From Actinoplanes oblitus (GTDB lineage Bacteria; Actinomycetota; Actinomycetes; Mycobacteriales; Micromonosporaceae): a DNA stretch of 64,000 nt. Made by a program: the position numbers and the translations under genes. The notes under the pieces were generated by a model, which saw only the letters and a program-made list of their open reading frames with translations, was not told where the DNA came from and searched no databases. Positions 54,240-62,868 of this stretch are shown here, in pieces. Location: the NCBI RefSeq assembly GCF_030252345.1, contig NZ_CP126980.1, positions 9,619,501 to 9,683,500 of the forward strand, read 5' to 3'. Position 1 is the stretch's first letter, and each line of letters opens with the position of its first letter.

Positions 54240-54953
54240 ATGGCAGACATCACTGGAGACCAGCGGATCCAGTCCGAAGTGCTCGAAGGCCTTGCCACGG
54301 CCGTGAACCACCGCCGGTGGTTCGTCGAGCTCGCTCTCCCATACCTCGGGGACAACCCCATCGAGATCGGCAGCGGCCTCGGGGACTACGCCATCGAGTG
54401 GGCCGAGCACCTCCCGCGGTTCACCGCGACCGAGGCCGACCCCGACCGGCTGGTCCTGCTCAAGGAGCGGATGGCCGAGCACCCGAACATCGAGGTGCGG
54501 CAGATGCTGCTCCCCGCCACGGATGCCGCCGGTCAGTACAGCGCCGCCGTGTCGTACAACGTGCTCGAGCACATCGAGGACCACGTCGGCGCGCTGCGCA
54601 GCATGCGTGACCTGGTCCGCCCGGGCGGCCGCGTGATCATCATCGTGCCGGCCTTCATGTTCGCGATGAGCCAGGTCGACATCGCCACCGGCCACATCCG
54701 GCGGTACACGAAGAAGACGCTGGGCGCCGCCTTCAGCGAGGCCGGCCTCCAGATGGAGAAGATCCACTACGCGAACGCGCTGGGCCTGATCGGCTACTAC
54801 GGCGCGACCAGCATCTTCAAGCTGGCCCCGAAAGAGGGACCGATGGTGAAGGTGTACGACTCGCTGGTGCTGCCGGTGACCAAGGCGGCCGAGCGGGTGG
54901 TCAAGCCGCCGTTCGGGCAGTCGGTCTTCGCGGTGGCGCGCACCCCGCACTGA
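54240..54953 (+). CDS. Class I SAM-dependent methyltransferase
   Basis: A 237-residue methyltransferase. Motif I is NPIEIGSGLGDYAIEWAEHL, the acidic end of strand 2 is FTATEADPDRL, motif IV is YNVLEHIEDHVGALRSM, and the post-motif is VRPGGRVIIIVPAF. This type often acts on lipid-linked sugars or small molecules, but the substrate is not evident. The start is ATG 54240; the frame extends to 54180 without a ribosome site. A strong hairpin follows the stop. Confidence 0.85.
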   Translation: MADITGDQRIQSEVLEGLATAVNHRRWFVELALPYLGDNPIEIGSGLGDYAIEWAEHLPRFTATEADPDRLVLLKERMAEHPNIEVRQMLLPATDAAGQYSAAVSYNVLEHIEDHVGALRSMRDLVRPGGRVIIIVPAFMFAMSQVDIATGHIRRYTKKTLGAAFSEAGLQMEKIHYANALGLIGYYGATSIFKLAPKEGPMVKVYDSLVLPVTKAAERVVKPPFGQSVFAVARTPH

Positions 54954-54986
54954 GAGACGTAACACAGCACTCGCGCTGCGACACAC

Positions 54987-55018
54987 TCGAGGCGACGGCC
55001 GGCTGGCCGTCGCCTCGA
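54987..55018. terminator. Bidirectional terminator
   Basis: TCGAGGCGACGGCC (54987-55000) pairs perfectly with GGCCGTCGCCTCGA (55005-55018) around GGCT, between the convergent methyltransferase and PEBP genes. Confidence 0.92.
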
Positions 55019-55022
55019 CGCA

Positions 55023-55553
55023 TCAGCCGCGGACCTGGAAGGTCGGGCGGACGGTGGCCCGGGCCAGGGTGTGGAAGGCCAGGTTGAACCCGACGTAGGC
55101 CGGTGTCGCGTCCGGAGTCACCTCCAGGCGGTCCACGTCGATCGCGTGCACCGCGAAGACGTACCGGTGCGGGCGGTCGCCGGGCGGCGGGGCGGAGCCG
55201 CCGTAGGCCCGCTCGCCGTAGTCGTTGCGGACGCAGAACGCGCCGTCCGGCAGCGGGTCGGCGCCCCGGTCCAGAGATGTCACCGCGACCGGCAGGTTGA
55301 CCAGCACCCAGTGCCAGAAGCCGCTGCCGGTGGGCGCGTCCGGGTCGAAGCAGGTGACCACGAAGCCCCGGGTGTCGTCGGGGAAGCCCGACCAGGACAA
55401 CTGGGGGGAGAGATTCTTCCCGCCCACGCTGGTGTGCGCGTACAGCTCGTCGAGCGGCTGCCCGTCCGTCACGTCCGCGCTGGTCACCGTGAAGGACGGA
55501 ACCCGCGGCAGGATGTCGTACGGATCGGGGGCCAGAGCTCGGTCAAGACTCAT
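55023..55553 (-). CDS. YbhB/YbcL-type PEBP (Raf kinase inhibitor-like) protein
   Basis: A 176-residue phosphatidylethanolamine-binding-fold protein. The ligand-site motif is CFDPDAPTGSGFWHWVLVNL, with NDYGERAYGGSAPP and HRYVFAVHAIDVD completing the conserved pocket. Bacterial members are stable cytosolic proteins of unclear role. The start is ATG 55553. The 316 bp upstream hold only the terminator of the NlpC/P60 gene and no supported gene. Confidence 0.93.
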   Translation of the reverse strand: MSLDRALAPDPYDILPRVPSFTVTSADVTDGQPLDELYAHTSVGGKNLSPQLSWSGFPDDTRGFVVTCFDPDAPTGSGFWHWVLVNLPVAVTSLDRGADPLPDGAFCVRNDYGERAYGGSAPPPGDRPHRYVFAVHAIDVDRLEVTPDATPAYVGFNLAFHTLARATVRPTFQVRG

Positions 55554-55795
55554 GGGGTCCTCCGGCGAAGTGGCTTAACTGATCTGGCTTTCCCACGATG
55601 AGCCGAGAGTAACCGCCGGAAGTCTCGGTCGCCTTTCGTCGGTGTTGCGGGCACCGGTCACCCGTCCGAGTAAACGCACAGGTGGTGCGCGCCCTCATCG
55701 CGGTGGCCGGTGATGCTTGTGTCAGACATCCGACCGGGTGCGCGCGGCAGAGATCCCCGTGCTCGGTTGCGATCGGTGCGACAGCGCGCCATGCG

Positions 55796-55828
55796 AGCCG
55801 GCACCCGTCACCATGGCGGGTGCCGGCT
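55796..55828. terminator. Terminator after NlpC/P60 gene
   Basis: AGCCGGCACCCG (55796-55807) pairs perfectly with CGGGTGCCGGCT (55817-55828) over a 9-nt loop, about 40 nt after the stop of the minus-strand NlpC/P60 gene. Confidence 0.9.
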
Positions 55829-55869
55829 GCTGTCCGTTCCTGGGTTCGGTCGCGCCGACCCGGACAGCG

Positions 55870-56757
55870 TCAGGAGCCGGGGATCCGTTCCACCCGGAGC
55901 CCGCGGTACATCTTCCGGTAGACCACCCCGGTCCGGTGGTTGCCGGCGTCGATCATCATGCCGCGGCCCATGTAGATGCCCACGTGCCCGGATCCGACCA
56001 CCAGGTCGCCGGGGCGGGCCTGCGAGCGCGAGATGCTGCGGGCGCGCGCCGCCTGCGCGCGGGACGAGTGCGGGAGTCGCATCCCGGCCCGGGCGTACGC
56101 CTGCCGGGTCAGCCCCGAGCAGTCGAACCCGCCACGGCCCTCGCCGCCGGTGACGTACCGCCGGCCGAGCTGCGAGCGGGCGTACGCGATCACCGCGTTC
56201 ATCCCGCCGCGGGCCGACATCCGCAGCGGGCGCTCCACGATCCGGCGCACCGTCCTGCGCACCATGCCGCGGTGCGACACCGTGGTCCGCCGCTGCGCGA
56301 CAGCGAGCCGGCGCTGCGGTGCCCGGTAGGGCCGGATGCCGGGCTGCCGCACCGGCGGGGCCGCCTCCCGGACGACCGGCCGCCCGGCCGCCGGCTGTAC
56401 CGCACGCCGGTTCGCCGGTGGCACCGCGGGACGGACCGCCGGCGGCGCCACGGGACGCACCCGCAGCGGCGCCAGTGGTGCCGGGCGCGCGGTGGTCGCC
56501 CGGCGCTGCATCGCCCGGGTGGCGCGCGCGGCAGCCGCCTGACGCTGCTGGTAGAGGCTCTCGTCGAGGCCACCGGGGGCGGCGAGACCGCCACCGGCCG
56601 TGGTCAGGACGCCGCCGGAGAACAGCCCGGAGTACGGAGCCACCGGCTCCGGGTTCGCCGGCAGGGCGGGCGAGGCTTGAACAGCCTCCGCGCCGTGCTC
56701 GGCGGGGTCTACGGCCGGTGCCATGACGGCCAGCGCGAGAGCGCCGACGGTCAGCAC
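55870..56757 (-). CDS. Secreted NlpC/P60 peptidoglycan hydrolase
   Basis: A 295-residue exported endopeptidase. The N-terminal hydrophobic core is LTVGALALAVMAPAV. A Pro/Ala/Arg-rich linker spans about 60-175. The C-terminal NlpC/P60 domain has the catalytic Cys in GGFDCSGLTRQAYARAG, the His in SGHVGIYMGRG and the third polar residue in DAGNHRTG. It should cut peptide stems of the cell wall. The GTG at 56757 has no ribosome site, whereas an in-frame CTG at 56781 lies 5 nt after GGAGG, so translation may start eight codons upstream with Met-His-Gly-Thr. Confidence 0.87.
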   Translation of the reverse strand: MLTVGALALAVMAPAVDPAEHGAEAVQASPALPANPEPVAPYSGLFSGGVLTTAGGGLAAPGGLDESLYQQRQAAAARATRAMQRRATTARPAPLAPLRVRPVAPPAVRPAVPPANRRAVQPAAGRPVVREAAPPVRQPGIRPYRAPQRRLAVAQRRTTVSHRGMVRRTVRRIVERPLRMSARGGMNAVIAYARSQLGRRYVTGGEGRGGFDCSGLTRQAYARAGMRLPHSSRAQAARARSISRSQARPGDLVVGSGHVGIYMGRGMMIDAGNHRTGVVYRKMYRGLRVERIPGS

Positions 56758-56995
56758 ACGGCGAGTGGACGTACCGTGCAGTGTTGCCTCCGAAATAGGC
56801 CCGGGGCACTCACGCGAATCCCATCTTCAGCGCGACGCCAGGTGCGTCGCCGCGCTATTGCCGCCGTCGAAGGAAGGCAATGGGAACCCGGACAACTTTT
56901 GTGCATTCCGTGGACCATGCCAACACACCTTGAATTACGGCGTGGCTGGATTCAGATAATTAATCCCCCGATCTCGAACAGATAAAGGGCCGCCG

Positions 56996-57607
56996 TCACT
57001 CGGCCGCGGGCAACGACATGCGGATACCCGGCGCGGCCGTCGAGCCGTTCAGCGAAACCTCGCTGAGCTGGGCATCCTTCGGAACGTCGAAGGGCAGAAC
57101 GCCGTTCACCGAGGCACCCGGGTCGATCTCGTCGAGCAGCGTCGGGCTGTCATCGTTGAGAAAAACGGCGGCCTCGTCGGCAACGGCGTACGCTGCACCG
57201 CCGGTGTCGTAGACGCGCTGCGCGGAGCTGTCGAACAGTTCCGGCTCCAGACCGTTGTTGGTGACCAGGACGTCGAGCAGACAGAACTGCCCGTGCGCGC
57301 GCTGTTCCAGCCCGTCCGGGCCGACCGCGGAGACACCGCAACGCACGCTTTTCACCCGCATCCCGAATCCGCCCGGCGCGGCGTCGGCCGGCCCGGCGGC
57401 GGGCAGGCCGCGGATCACCGCGGGACCACCGGCCGGGCGGTCGGCCGTCGCCACCGCCCAGATCCCGAAGGTGATCAGCGCCAGGGCGACGAAGACACCA
57501 CCGCCCACCCAGAGCCGGGCTCGCCAGCGCAGCGTCCACTCGTCCACACCGTCGTCATCCGGATGGATCACCCGAATGGTCGTGGCACGGTGTGGTGTGT
57601 ACGTCAC
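56996..57607 (-). CDS. Membrane-anchored DUF4352-like protein
   Basis: A 203-residue protein with a short cytoplasmic N-terminus, one TM segment (about 37-57, LWVGGGVFVALALITFGIWA) and an outer immunoglobulin-like domain of the DUF4352 type: CLLDVLVTNNGLEPELFDSS, DTGGAAYAVADE, GVLPFDVPKDAQLSEVSL. A pair of Cys residues (VRCGVSA and FCLLDV) could form a disulfide. The start is GTG 57607 six bases after GGGGGA. Function unknown. Confidence 0.82.
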   Translation of the reverse strand: MTYTPHRATTIRVIHPDDDGVDEWTLRWRARLWVGGGVFVALALITFGIWAVATADRPAGGPAVIRGLPAAGPADAAPGGFGMRVKSVRCGVSAVGPDGLEQRAHGQFCLLDVLVTNNGLEPELFDSSAQRVYDTGGAAYAVADEAAVFLNDDSPTLLDEIDPGASVNGVLPFDVPKDAQLSEVSLNGSTAAPGIRMSLPAAE

Positions 57608-57760
57608 GGCGTCCCCCAGCGAACGGCTCCGAAGCGCGCCCGAGGGCCGGACGCGCTGTCCGTCCATGCTGGGTTCGCGACGGCCGCACATCGCCACGAC
57701 TCGCCGCAAAACCGACTTTATCGGCTATATCGTCTCGAGGATATTCCCCCGATCGAGTGA

Positions 57761-58723
57761 TCAGCGGAGCAGGATCAGTTTTCCGAGATGGTCGCTGGAC
57801 TCCATCACCCGCTGCGCCTCGGCGGCCTCGGCCAGCGGGAAGGTGCCGTGGATGATCGGTTTGACCACGCCGGCGGCGACCAGCGGCCACACCTGGTCGC
57901 GGACCCCGGCGACGATGCGGGCCTTGTCGGCGAGCGGCCGGGCCCGCAGCGAGGTGGACGAGACGGTGCCGCGCTTGGCCATCAGCGCGCCGAGGTCGAG
58001 CTCGGCGCGGGTGCCGCCCTGGAAGCCGATCACCGAGATCCGGCCGCCCGGGGCGAGCGCCTCGATGTTGCGGGCCAGATATTTCGCGCCGATGATGTCG
58101 AGCACCACGTCGGCGCCCCGGCCGTCGGTGACCTCGTGCACCACGCGTACGAAATCCTGCTCCTGATAGTCGATGGTGTGGTCGGCGCCGAGCGCGCGCA
58201 GCCGCTCGTGTTTCGCCGCGCGGGCGGTGACCAGCACGGTGGCACCCAGCGCCCGGCCCAGCTGAACGGCGAACGTGCCGATCCCGCTGCCGCCGCCGTG
58301 CACCAGGAACGTCTCGCCGGCGCGCAGCCGGTCGTGGGCCACCGTGTTGGACCAGACCGTGCAGGCCACCTCGGGCAGCGCGGCCGCCTCCACCAGGGCC
58401 AGCCCGGCCGGCACCGGCAGCAGCTGACCGGCCGGCACCGCGACCCGCTCGGCATAGCCCCCGCCGGCCAGCAGGGCGCAGACCCGCTCGCCCACGTGGT
58501 GATCCTCGACGCCCGGCCCGACCGCGCTGATCACCCCGGAGCACTCCAGCCCCGGATAGGCCGGGGCACCCGGCGGAGGTGGGTAGTGACCCTGCCGTTG
58601 CAACAGGTCGGCCCGGTTCACCGCGGCGGCGGTGACGTCGACGACCACCTCGCCGTGGCCCGGCTCCGGGTCCGGCACCTCGGCCCAGCGCAGCTGCTTG
58701 TCCTCGATCACGATGGCGTGCAT
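57761..58723 (-). CDS. NAD(P)H:quinone oxidoreductase (zinc-less MDR family)
   Basis: Medium-chain reductase (320 aa) of the quinone oxidoreductase/PIG3 group. AAAVNRADLLQRQGHYPPPP and YPGLECSGVISAVG mark the catalytic domain, and the cofactor site is VHGGGSGIGTFAVQLGRALG. The catalytic zinc Cys of alcohol dehydrogenases is missing, as expected. It likely reduces quinones with NADPH. The start is ATG 58723. tRNA-Ser lies 77 bp upstream on the other strand. Confidence 0.93.
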   Translation of the reverse strand: MHAIVIEDKQLRWAEVPDPEPGHGEVVVDVTAAAVNRADLLQRQGHYPPPPGAPAYPGLECSGVISAVGPGVEDHHVGERVCALLAGGGYAERVAVPAGQLLPVPAGLALVEAAALPEVACTVWSNTVAHDRLRAGETFLVHGGGSGIGTFAVQLGRALGATVLVTARAAKHERLRALGADHTIDYQEQDFVRVVHEVTDGRGADVVLDIIGAKYLARNIEALAPGGRISVIGFQGGTRAELDLGALMAKRGTVSSTSLRARPLADKARIVAGVRDQVWPLVAAGVVKPIIHGTFPLAEAAEAQRVMESSDHLGKLILLR

Positions 58724-58800
58724 GGGATCGACTTTGCCGCACGGGTACGACACAAACGACAGGCCGCCCGGGACGTCTGGCAGACTGGAGCGGCACCACG

Positions 58801-58885
58801 GGAGGACTCGCCTAGTGGCCGATGGCGCCGGTCTTGAAAACCGGTATGGGGCAACCCATCGTGGGTTCGAATCCCACGTCCTCCG
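58801..58885 (+). tRNA. tRNA-Ser (anticodon TGA)
   Basis: An 85-nt tRNA. The acceptor stem GGAGGAC pairs with GTCCTCC and the discriminator is G. The anticodon loop CTTGAAA gives TGA. A long variable arm (TATGGGGCAACCCATC) and T arm GTGGGTTCGAATCCCAC follow. CCA is not encoded. Confidence 0.95.
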
Positions 58886-59081
58886 CACCTGCCCTGAGCA
58901 GCCGAAACCGCTGCCGGCCTGGCCCGCCCAGGCCGGCGGCGACTCGTCGCGGGGACCCGCCGGAGTCACTTCCCGGCCGGCACAGCTGCGGAAATTCCGG
59001 GTTCGTCCCGCCCTTGGCTGATATTTAGGGCATGCTCGACACGGCGGCGGGCCCGAGGCACCGCCGCGCCGAGACGCCCGC

Positions 59082-60068
59082 TTACCGCCGGTATTCCTTC
59101 ACCAGGGCGTGGAGCTCCTCGATGGTGAGCCACGTCTTGGTCCGATGGATCATGCGGTGGCAGTTCGAGCAGATGAGCGCCAGATCCCTCAGTCTCGTCT
59201 GGGTCTGACCGCTGACGTGCAGCGGGACCCGATGGTGGCACTCGATGTAGTCGACACCTCGCGGGCCGTAGGTGCTCTCGAAGTTGAAGTCACACACCTC
59301 ACACGCGATAGCGATGCCGCGCCGCTTCGCCTCGGCGATCTTGTCTCGCCGGATCTTCGGGTCGCGCTCGCGCCGACGATGCTGGCGCATCAGGACGCTG
59401 CCTTCGTCAGCGACGGGATCATCCACATCCGTGTCGGAAGTCACCGAGTCCGAAGCCTCCGCCAGGAGGGCCTCGCGGATGGCCGCAGCGAAAGCATGCA
59501 TCTCTGCCGGACGGTCCAGGAAGTCCGTCAGCACCTCGCGGTCCAGCCGGTTGCCGTTGGTGGCCCGCCCTCCATAGGACGGATGCGACGTTTCGATGTC
59601 AGCCATCTTGCGCAGCACGCTGGCCGGCGTGCGGAAGTCGGGCCCGCGCCGATCGACCGGATAGATGGTGGCCTGCTGCAGCAACGCGGACAGCTCGGCC
59701 ACCCGCGGATCGTTGCGGTCGAGCTGACGCCAGCCATGGGGCTCGATCAGGGCGCAGGCCAAGATGATCTCGTCACGGGTCCAGTCCTGCCGAGGTACGT
59801 AGCGGACCGTGAAGCCGATTTCCGCGAACGCTGGGACGACAGTCTTTTCGCCGCCGCTGAAGCCGGCTGCGGCGAGGGGAGTACCGGTACTGAGGCCGTG
59901 CGCATATCCGGCGATGGCCTTGGAGTCGTACAGCCGGCCCTCATGCTCCAGGAAGTACAGACGCGAGGGGCCGAAGCGCGTCGTGCGCAGGAATTTCTCC
60001 CGGCCGAGCCGGTCGAACTCGGCGATGGCAGCGAGCACCGACGATGCATCGAGATTGGCAAGCGTCAC
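59082..60068 (-). CDS. HNH endonuclease with ScoMcrA-like N-terminal head
   Basis: A 328-residue nuclease. The N-terminal 70 residues (VLAAIAEFDRLGREKFLRTT, then LYDSKAIAGYAHGLSTG) match the head domain seen in ScoMcrA-type methylation- or phosphorothioate-dependent enzymes. A middle helical module contains WTRDEIILACALIEP and PASVLRKMADIETSH. The C-terminal HNH zinc-type domain has CEVCDF, YIECHHRVPLHV and LALICSNCHRMIHR. A defence role against modified or foreign DNA is likely by family, not proven. The start is GTG 60068; TTG 60098 is an alternative. Confidence 0.87.
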   Translation of the reverse strand: MTLANLDASSVLAAIAEFDRLGREKFLRTTRFGPSRLYFLEHEGRLYDSKAIAGYAHGLSTGTPLAAAGFSGGEKTVVPAFAEIGFTVRYVPRQDWTRDEIILACALIEPHGWRQLDRNDPRVAELSALLQQATIYPVDRRGPDFRTPASVLRKMADIETSHPSYGGRATNGNRLDREVLTDFLDRPAEMHAFAAAIREALLAEASDSVTSDTDVDDPVADEGSVLMRQHRRRERDPKIRRDKIAEAKRRGIAIACEVCDFNFESTYGPRGVDYIECHHRVPLHVSGQTQTRLRDLALICSNCHRMIHRTKTWLTIEELHALVKEYRR

Positions 60069-60151
60069 GCCGGGGACCCTATGCCAGGGGTACGACAAGA
60101 TCCGCCCGGCCGGCCGCGCTCCGGGCGGGTGGCCGGTTCGTCACAACGAAA

Positions 60152-60185
60152 ACGCCCGGGCCCGGGAGGACCCGGGGCCGGGCGT
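60152..60185. terminator. Terminator after PKD-like gene 1
   Basis: ACGCCCGGGCCC (from 60152) pairs with GGGGCCGGGCGT (to 60185) with one bulge; on the minus strand it is followed by GTTTTCGTT. It ends the transcript of the gene at 60203-61210. Confidence 0.75.
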
Positions 60186-60202
60186 CGACGTGGTGCCGGT
60201 GG

Positions 60203-61210
60203 TCAGCGGGTGAGCTTGACCTGCTTGCTCTTGGCGTACGAGGAGTTGCCGACCTTGTCCACGGCGACATAGCCGATGATCAGGTAGCCCTTCTTCGGCG
60301 TGGCAATCTTCACCGACCACTTGCCGTTCTTGACCGTGCCGTAGCGGACCTTGGACTTGTCGATGCTGCCCCGGACCCACTTCGTGCCGTTGAAGTAGTA
60401 GGTCGTGGTGCCCCGGACCTGGCCGACCACGATCGCCACCCGGGAGGCGCCGGCGCCCGCGTCGGCAGCGGTGCCCCGGATGGTCTTCCAGGAGGTGCCC
60501 CGGTTGCTCTTCGCCGGCGTCGTGATCTTGATGGTCGGGTTGGTGTAGTCGAGCTTGACGTTCACCGTGCCGACGGTCAGCGGGGCGGACTGGCCGGCGC
60601 CGTTGACCAGCGAGACGGTCACCTTGTGCGCGCCGCTGTAGGCGAACCGGTGCGCCACGCCGCGGGTGGTACGGGACACCGAGCTCACGGTGCCGTCGTC
60701 CCAGCCGACCCGGACCTGGTTGACGTTCGACGGGACTCCGGCCAGCGAGAGGCTGACCGGCAGCGTGGTGGACGGGCCGCGCCAGGTGGTGCCGGCGCTG
60801 AGCTTGTAGCTGCCGGTGACCTTGGTCACGGTGACGGTGTTGCCGCCGACGAAGTTGCCGGAGGTGTTCCCGTCGCGGTCGGTGAGCGCGACGGTGACGC
60901 GGTGGCTGCCGAGCTCGGTGTAGGTGTGCTTGGCCGACGTCTCCCCGGGCTGCAGGAAGGTCACCGCACCGCTGTTCTCGCCCCAGTCGACGAGGCGGTA
61001 CTGCAGGCTGTTGTCCTCGTTACCGGTCAGCGACTTCTCGGTGATTGTCACCGACTGTCCGCTGTAGAGGCTGGTGTAGTTGAGCTGGTACGTGCCCTGC
61101 GCCGGAGTACCGGCGGCCTGCGCGGGCTGCACGAGCACACCCGCGGAGAGAACGACGCCGAGACCGGCGGCGAGTACAGCGGACAGCCGGCGAGGCTGAG
61201 TGAAAGGCAT
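60203..61210 (-). CDS. Secreted PKD/Ig-like repeat protein, paralogue 1
   Basis: A 335-residue exported protein. The signal peptide (LSAVLAAGLGVVLSAGVLV) ends near AQAAG. Two PKD-like beta-sandwich repeats follow, each with VDWG or VGWDDGT and a later H-T-Y/H-R-F plus HRVTVALTDRDGNTS-type strand. The C-terminal module contains SWKTIRGTAADAGAG and YYFNGTKWVRG. No catalytic motif is visible, so adhesion or surface structure is likely. It is closely related to the next gene upstream (61329-62330), a tandem duplication. Confidence 0.83.
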   Translation of the reverse strand: MPFTQPRRLSAVLAAGLGVVLSAGVLVQPAQAAGTPAQGTYQLNYTSLYSGQSVTITEKSLTGNEDNSLQYRLVDWGENSGAVTFLQPGETSAKHTYTELGSHRVTVALTDRDGNTSGNFVGGNTVTVTKVTGSYKLSAGTTWRGPSTTLPVSLSLAGVPSNVNQVRVGWDDGTVSSVSRTTRGVAHRFAYSGAHKVTVSLVNGAGQSAPLTVGTVNVKLDYTNPTIKITTPAKSNRGTSWKTIRGTAADAGAGASRVAIVVGQVRGTTTYYFNGTKWVRGSIDKSKVRYGTVKNGKWSVKIATPKKGYLIIGYVAVDKVGNSSYAKSKQVKLTR

Positions 61211-61328
61211 GGGTCCCCCGGAAGGCGAGCCGGCGAGTGATCAGCCCGGCGCGGAAGTCGATCAAGACTGCCGATCACCATAACCACCGCGCGCAAGCCC
61301 GCCGTCCGGGCGATCCCGGCTCAACCGG

Positions 61329-62330
61329 TCAGCTGCTCAGCTTCACCAGCTTGCCCTTCGGGGTGTAGGCGTTCCACACCTGGTCGACCGCCGCGTACCA
61401 GACGATCAGGTATCCCTTGGTCGGGGCGACCACCGGCTTGAACGACCAGGTGCCGTTCGCGGCGGGCCGGACGAGGAAGCCCGCCGCCTTCTCGGCGTCG
61501 CCCTTCACCCACTTCTTGCCGTTGTAGTAGTACTCGGTCTTGCCGCGCACCTGGGCCAGCCCGATCGCGGCGCGGTACAGCCCGGATCCCTTGTCGCCGG
61601 CCGTGCCGCGGATGGTGCGCCAGGACGACGCCTTGGACTTCTTCGACGGTGTGGTGATCGTCATGAAGGGCCGGGTGAGGTCGCTCTTCACGGCGACGCT
61701 GCCGACGGCCAGGGCGGCCGAGTCGCCGTTCTCGTCGGCGAGCGTCACCGTCACCTTCCGGGTGCCGGCCTGGGCGTACTCGTGCATCACCCGGGTCGTG
61801 GTCCGGTTCACCTCGCTGACCGTGCCGTCCCCCCAGCCGATCTTCACGGTGTCGGCCGCCGCCGGGACGCCGCTGAGCGCCAGCCCGGTCTCCTGGGCGC
61901 CCTCGGGCCCGCTCCACACCGTGCCGGTCAGCAGCCGGTACGTCCCCGCCACCGCCCCCACGACCACGGTGTCCCCGCCGCTGAAGGTGCCGGCGCTGTC
62001 CCCGTCGGTGTCGGTGATCGCCACCCGCACCCGGTACGTGCCGGCTGTCGCGTAGCGGTGCGCCAGGCTGGTGCCGTCCGCCATCGTGCCCTGCGTGCCG
62101 TCACCCCAGTCCACCTGCCGGTCCTGCACCGAGGCGTCCTCGTTGCCGGTCAGCGACAGCTGGGTCAGGGTGACCGACTGGCCGGCGAACACGCTGCTCG
62201 CGCCGAGCCGGTAGACGCCCTCCGCCGGGGCGCCCGAGGCGTGCGCCGGCGCCGCCAGGCCGGCCGAGAGCAGGGCGCCGAGCCCCACGGCGGACAGGGC
62301 TGCGGAACGGCGCGATCGAGTGGTGCGCAT
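61329..62330 (-). CDS. Secreted PKD/Ig-like repeat protein, paralogue 2
   Basis: A 333-residue paralogue of the gene at 60203-61210 with the same order of parts: signal peptide (SAVGLGALLSAGLAAPAHAS), two PKD-like repeats (QVDWGDGTQGTMADGTSLAH, KIGWGDGTVSEVNRTTTRVM), and a C-terminal module (SWRTIRGTAGDKGSG, YYYNGKKWVKG, GYLIVWYAAVDQVWNAYTPK). The start is ATG 62330 behind AGGGAG; the long upstream frame overlaps the SoxR gene and is a shadow. The two paralogues are divergent enough that the copying is old. Confidence 0.85.
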   Translation of the reverse strand: MRTTRSRRSAALSAVGLGALLSAGLAAPAHASGAPAEGVYRLGASSVFAGQSVTLTQLSLTGNEDASVQDRQVDWGDGTQGTMADGTSLAHRYATAGTYRVRVAITDTDGDSAGTFSGGDTVVVGAVAGTYRLLTGTVWSGPEGAQETGLALSGVPAAADTVKIGWGDGTVSEVNRTTTRVMHEYAQAGTRKVTVTLADENGDSAALAVGSVAVKSDLTRPFMTITTPSKKSKASSWRTIRGTAGDKGSGLYRAAIGLAQVRGKTEYYYNGKKWVKGDAEKAAGFLVRPAANGTWSFKPVVAPTKGYLIVWYAAVDQVWNAYTPKGKLVKLSS

Positions 62331-62377
62331 GGATCTCCCTGACGGGTACGACGATGACGGTCGCCCCGGAAGATCGG

Positions 62378-62821
62378 TCAGTCCCGCGGCGGGTTGAGGA
62401 TCATCTGCGGGCCGGTGCCCCGGGTCGCCAGCCGGTCCCGCGGGTTGATCAGGTTGCACCGCTGCAGCGACAGGCAGCCGCACCCGATGCAGCCGGTCAG
62501 CTGGTCGCGCAGCCGTTCCATCATGGCGATCCGCTCGTCCAGCCGGTGCCGCCAGTGGCTGGACAGCCGGGACCAGTCGGCCTTGGTCGGCGTCCGGTTC
62601 TCCGGCAGCTCGGCGAGCGCCTCGCGGATCTCCTCCAGCGACACCCCGACCTGCTGGGCGATCTTGATGAACGCGATCCGGCGCAGGTCGGCCCGCTCGT
62701 AGCGCCGCTGGTTGCCTCCGGTGCGCGCGGCGTGCAGCAGGCCCTCCCGCTCGTAGTAGCGCAGCGCCGAGGGCGCCACCCCGCTGCGGGCCGCCATCTC
62801 CCCGATGGTGAGGGTCTCCAT
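62378..62821 (-). CDS. soxR: Redox-sensitive MerR-family regulator SoxR
   Basis: A 147-residue MerR regulator: helix-turn-helix TIGEMAARSGVAPSALRYYE, then GNQRRYERADLRRIAFIKIA. The SoxR [2Fe-2S] motif is CIGCGCLSLQRC (C-x2-C-x-C-x5-C) near the C-terminus. In actinomycetes SoxR responds to redox-active compounds such as their own quinone antibiotics rather than superoxide. The start is ATG 62821 behind GGGGAGCGG. It is divergent from the transketolase gene at 62869, with an operator-like palindrome between. Confidence 0.95.
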   Translation of the reverse strand: METLTIGEMAARSGVAPSALRYYEREGLLHAARTGGNQRRYERADLRRIAFIKIAQQVGVSLEEIREALAELPENRTPTKADWSRLSSHWRHRLDERIAMMERLRDQLTGCIGCGCLSLQRCNLINPRDRLATRGTGPQMILNPPRD

Positions 62822-62835
62822 CCGCTCCCCTTGAG

Positions 62836-62851
62836 TTGAAGTGAGCTTCAA
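62836..62851. promoter_or_regulatory. Palindrome in the soxR/transketolase gap, candidate SoxR box
   Basis: TTGAAG-TGAG-CTTCAA is a perfect 6+6 inverted repeat, extended imperfectly on both sides (CTTGAG and AGTTGC). It lies in the 47-bp gap between the two divergent genes and resembles actinobacterial SoxR operators rich in CTTGA/TCAAG half-sites. Confidence 0.6.
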
Positions 62852-62868
62852 GTTGCAGCCTATCCGAC

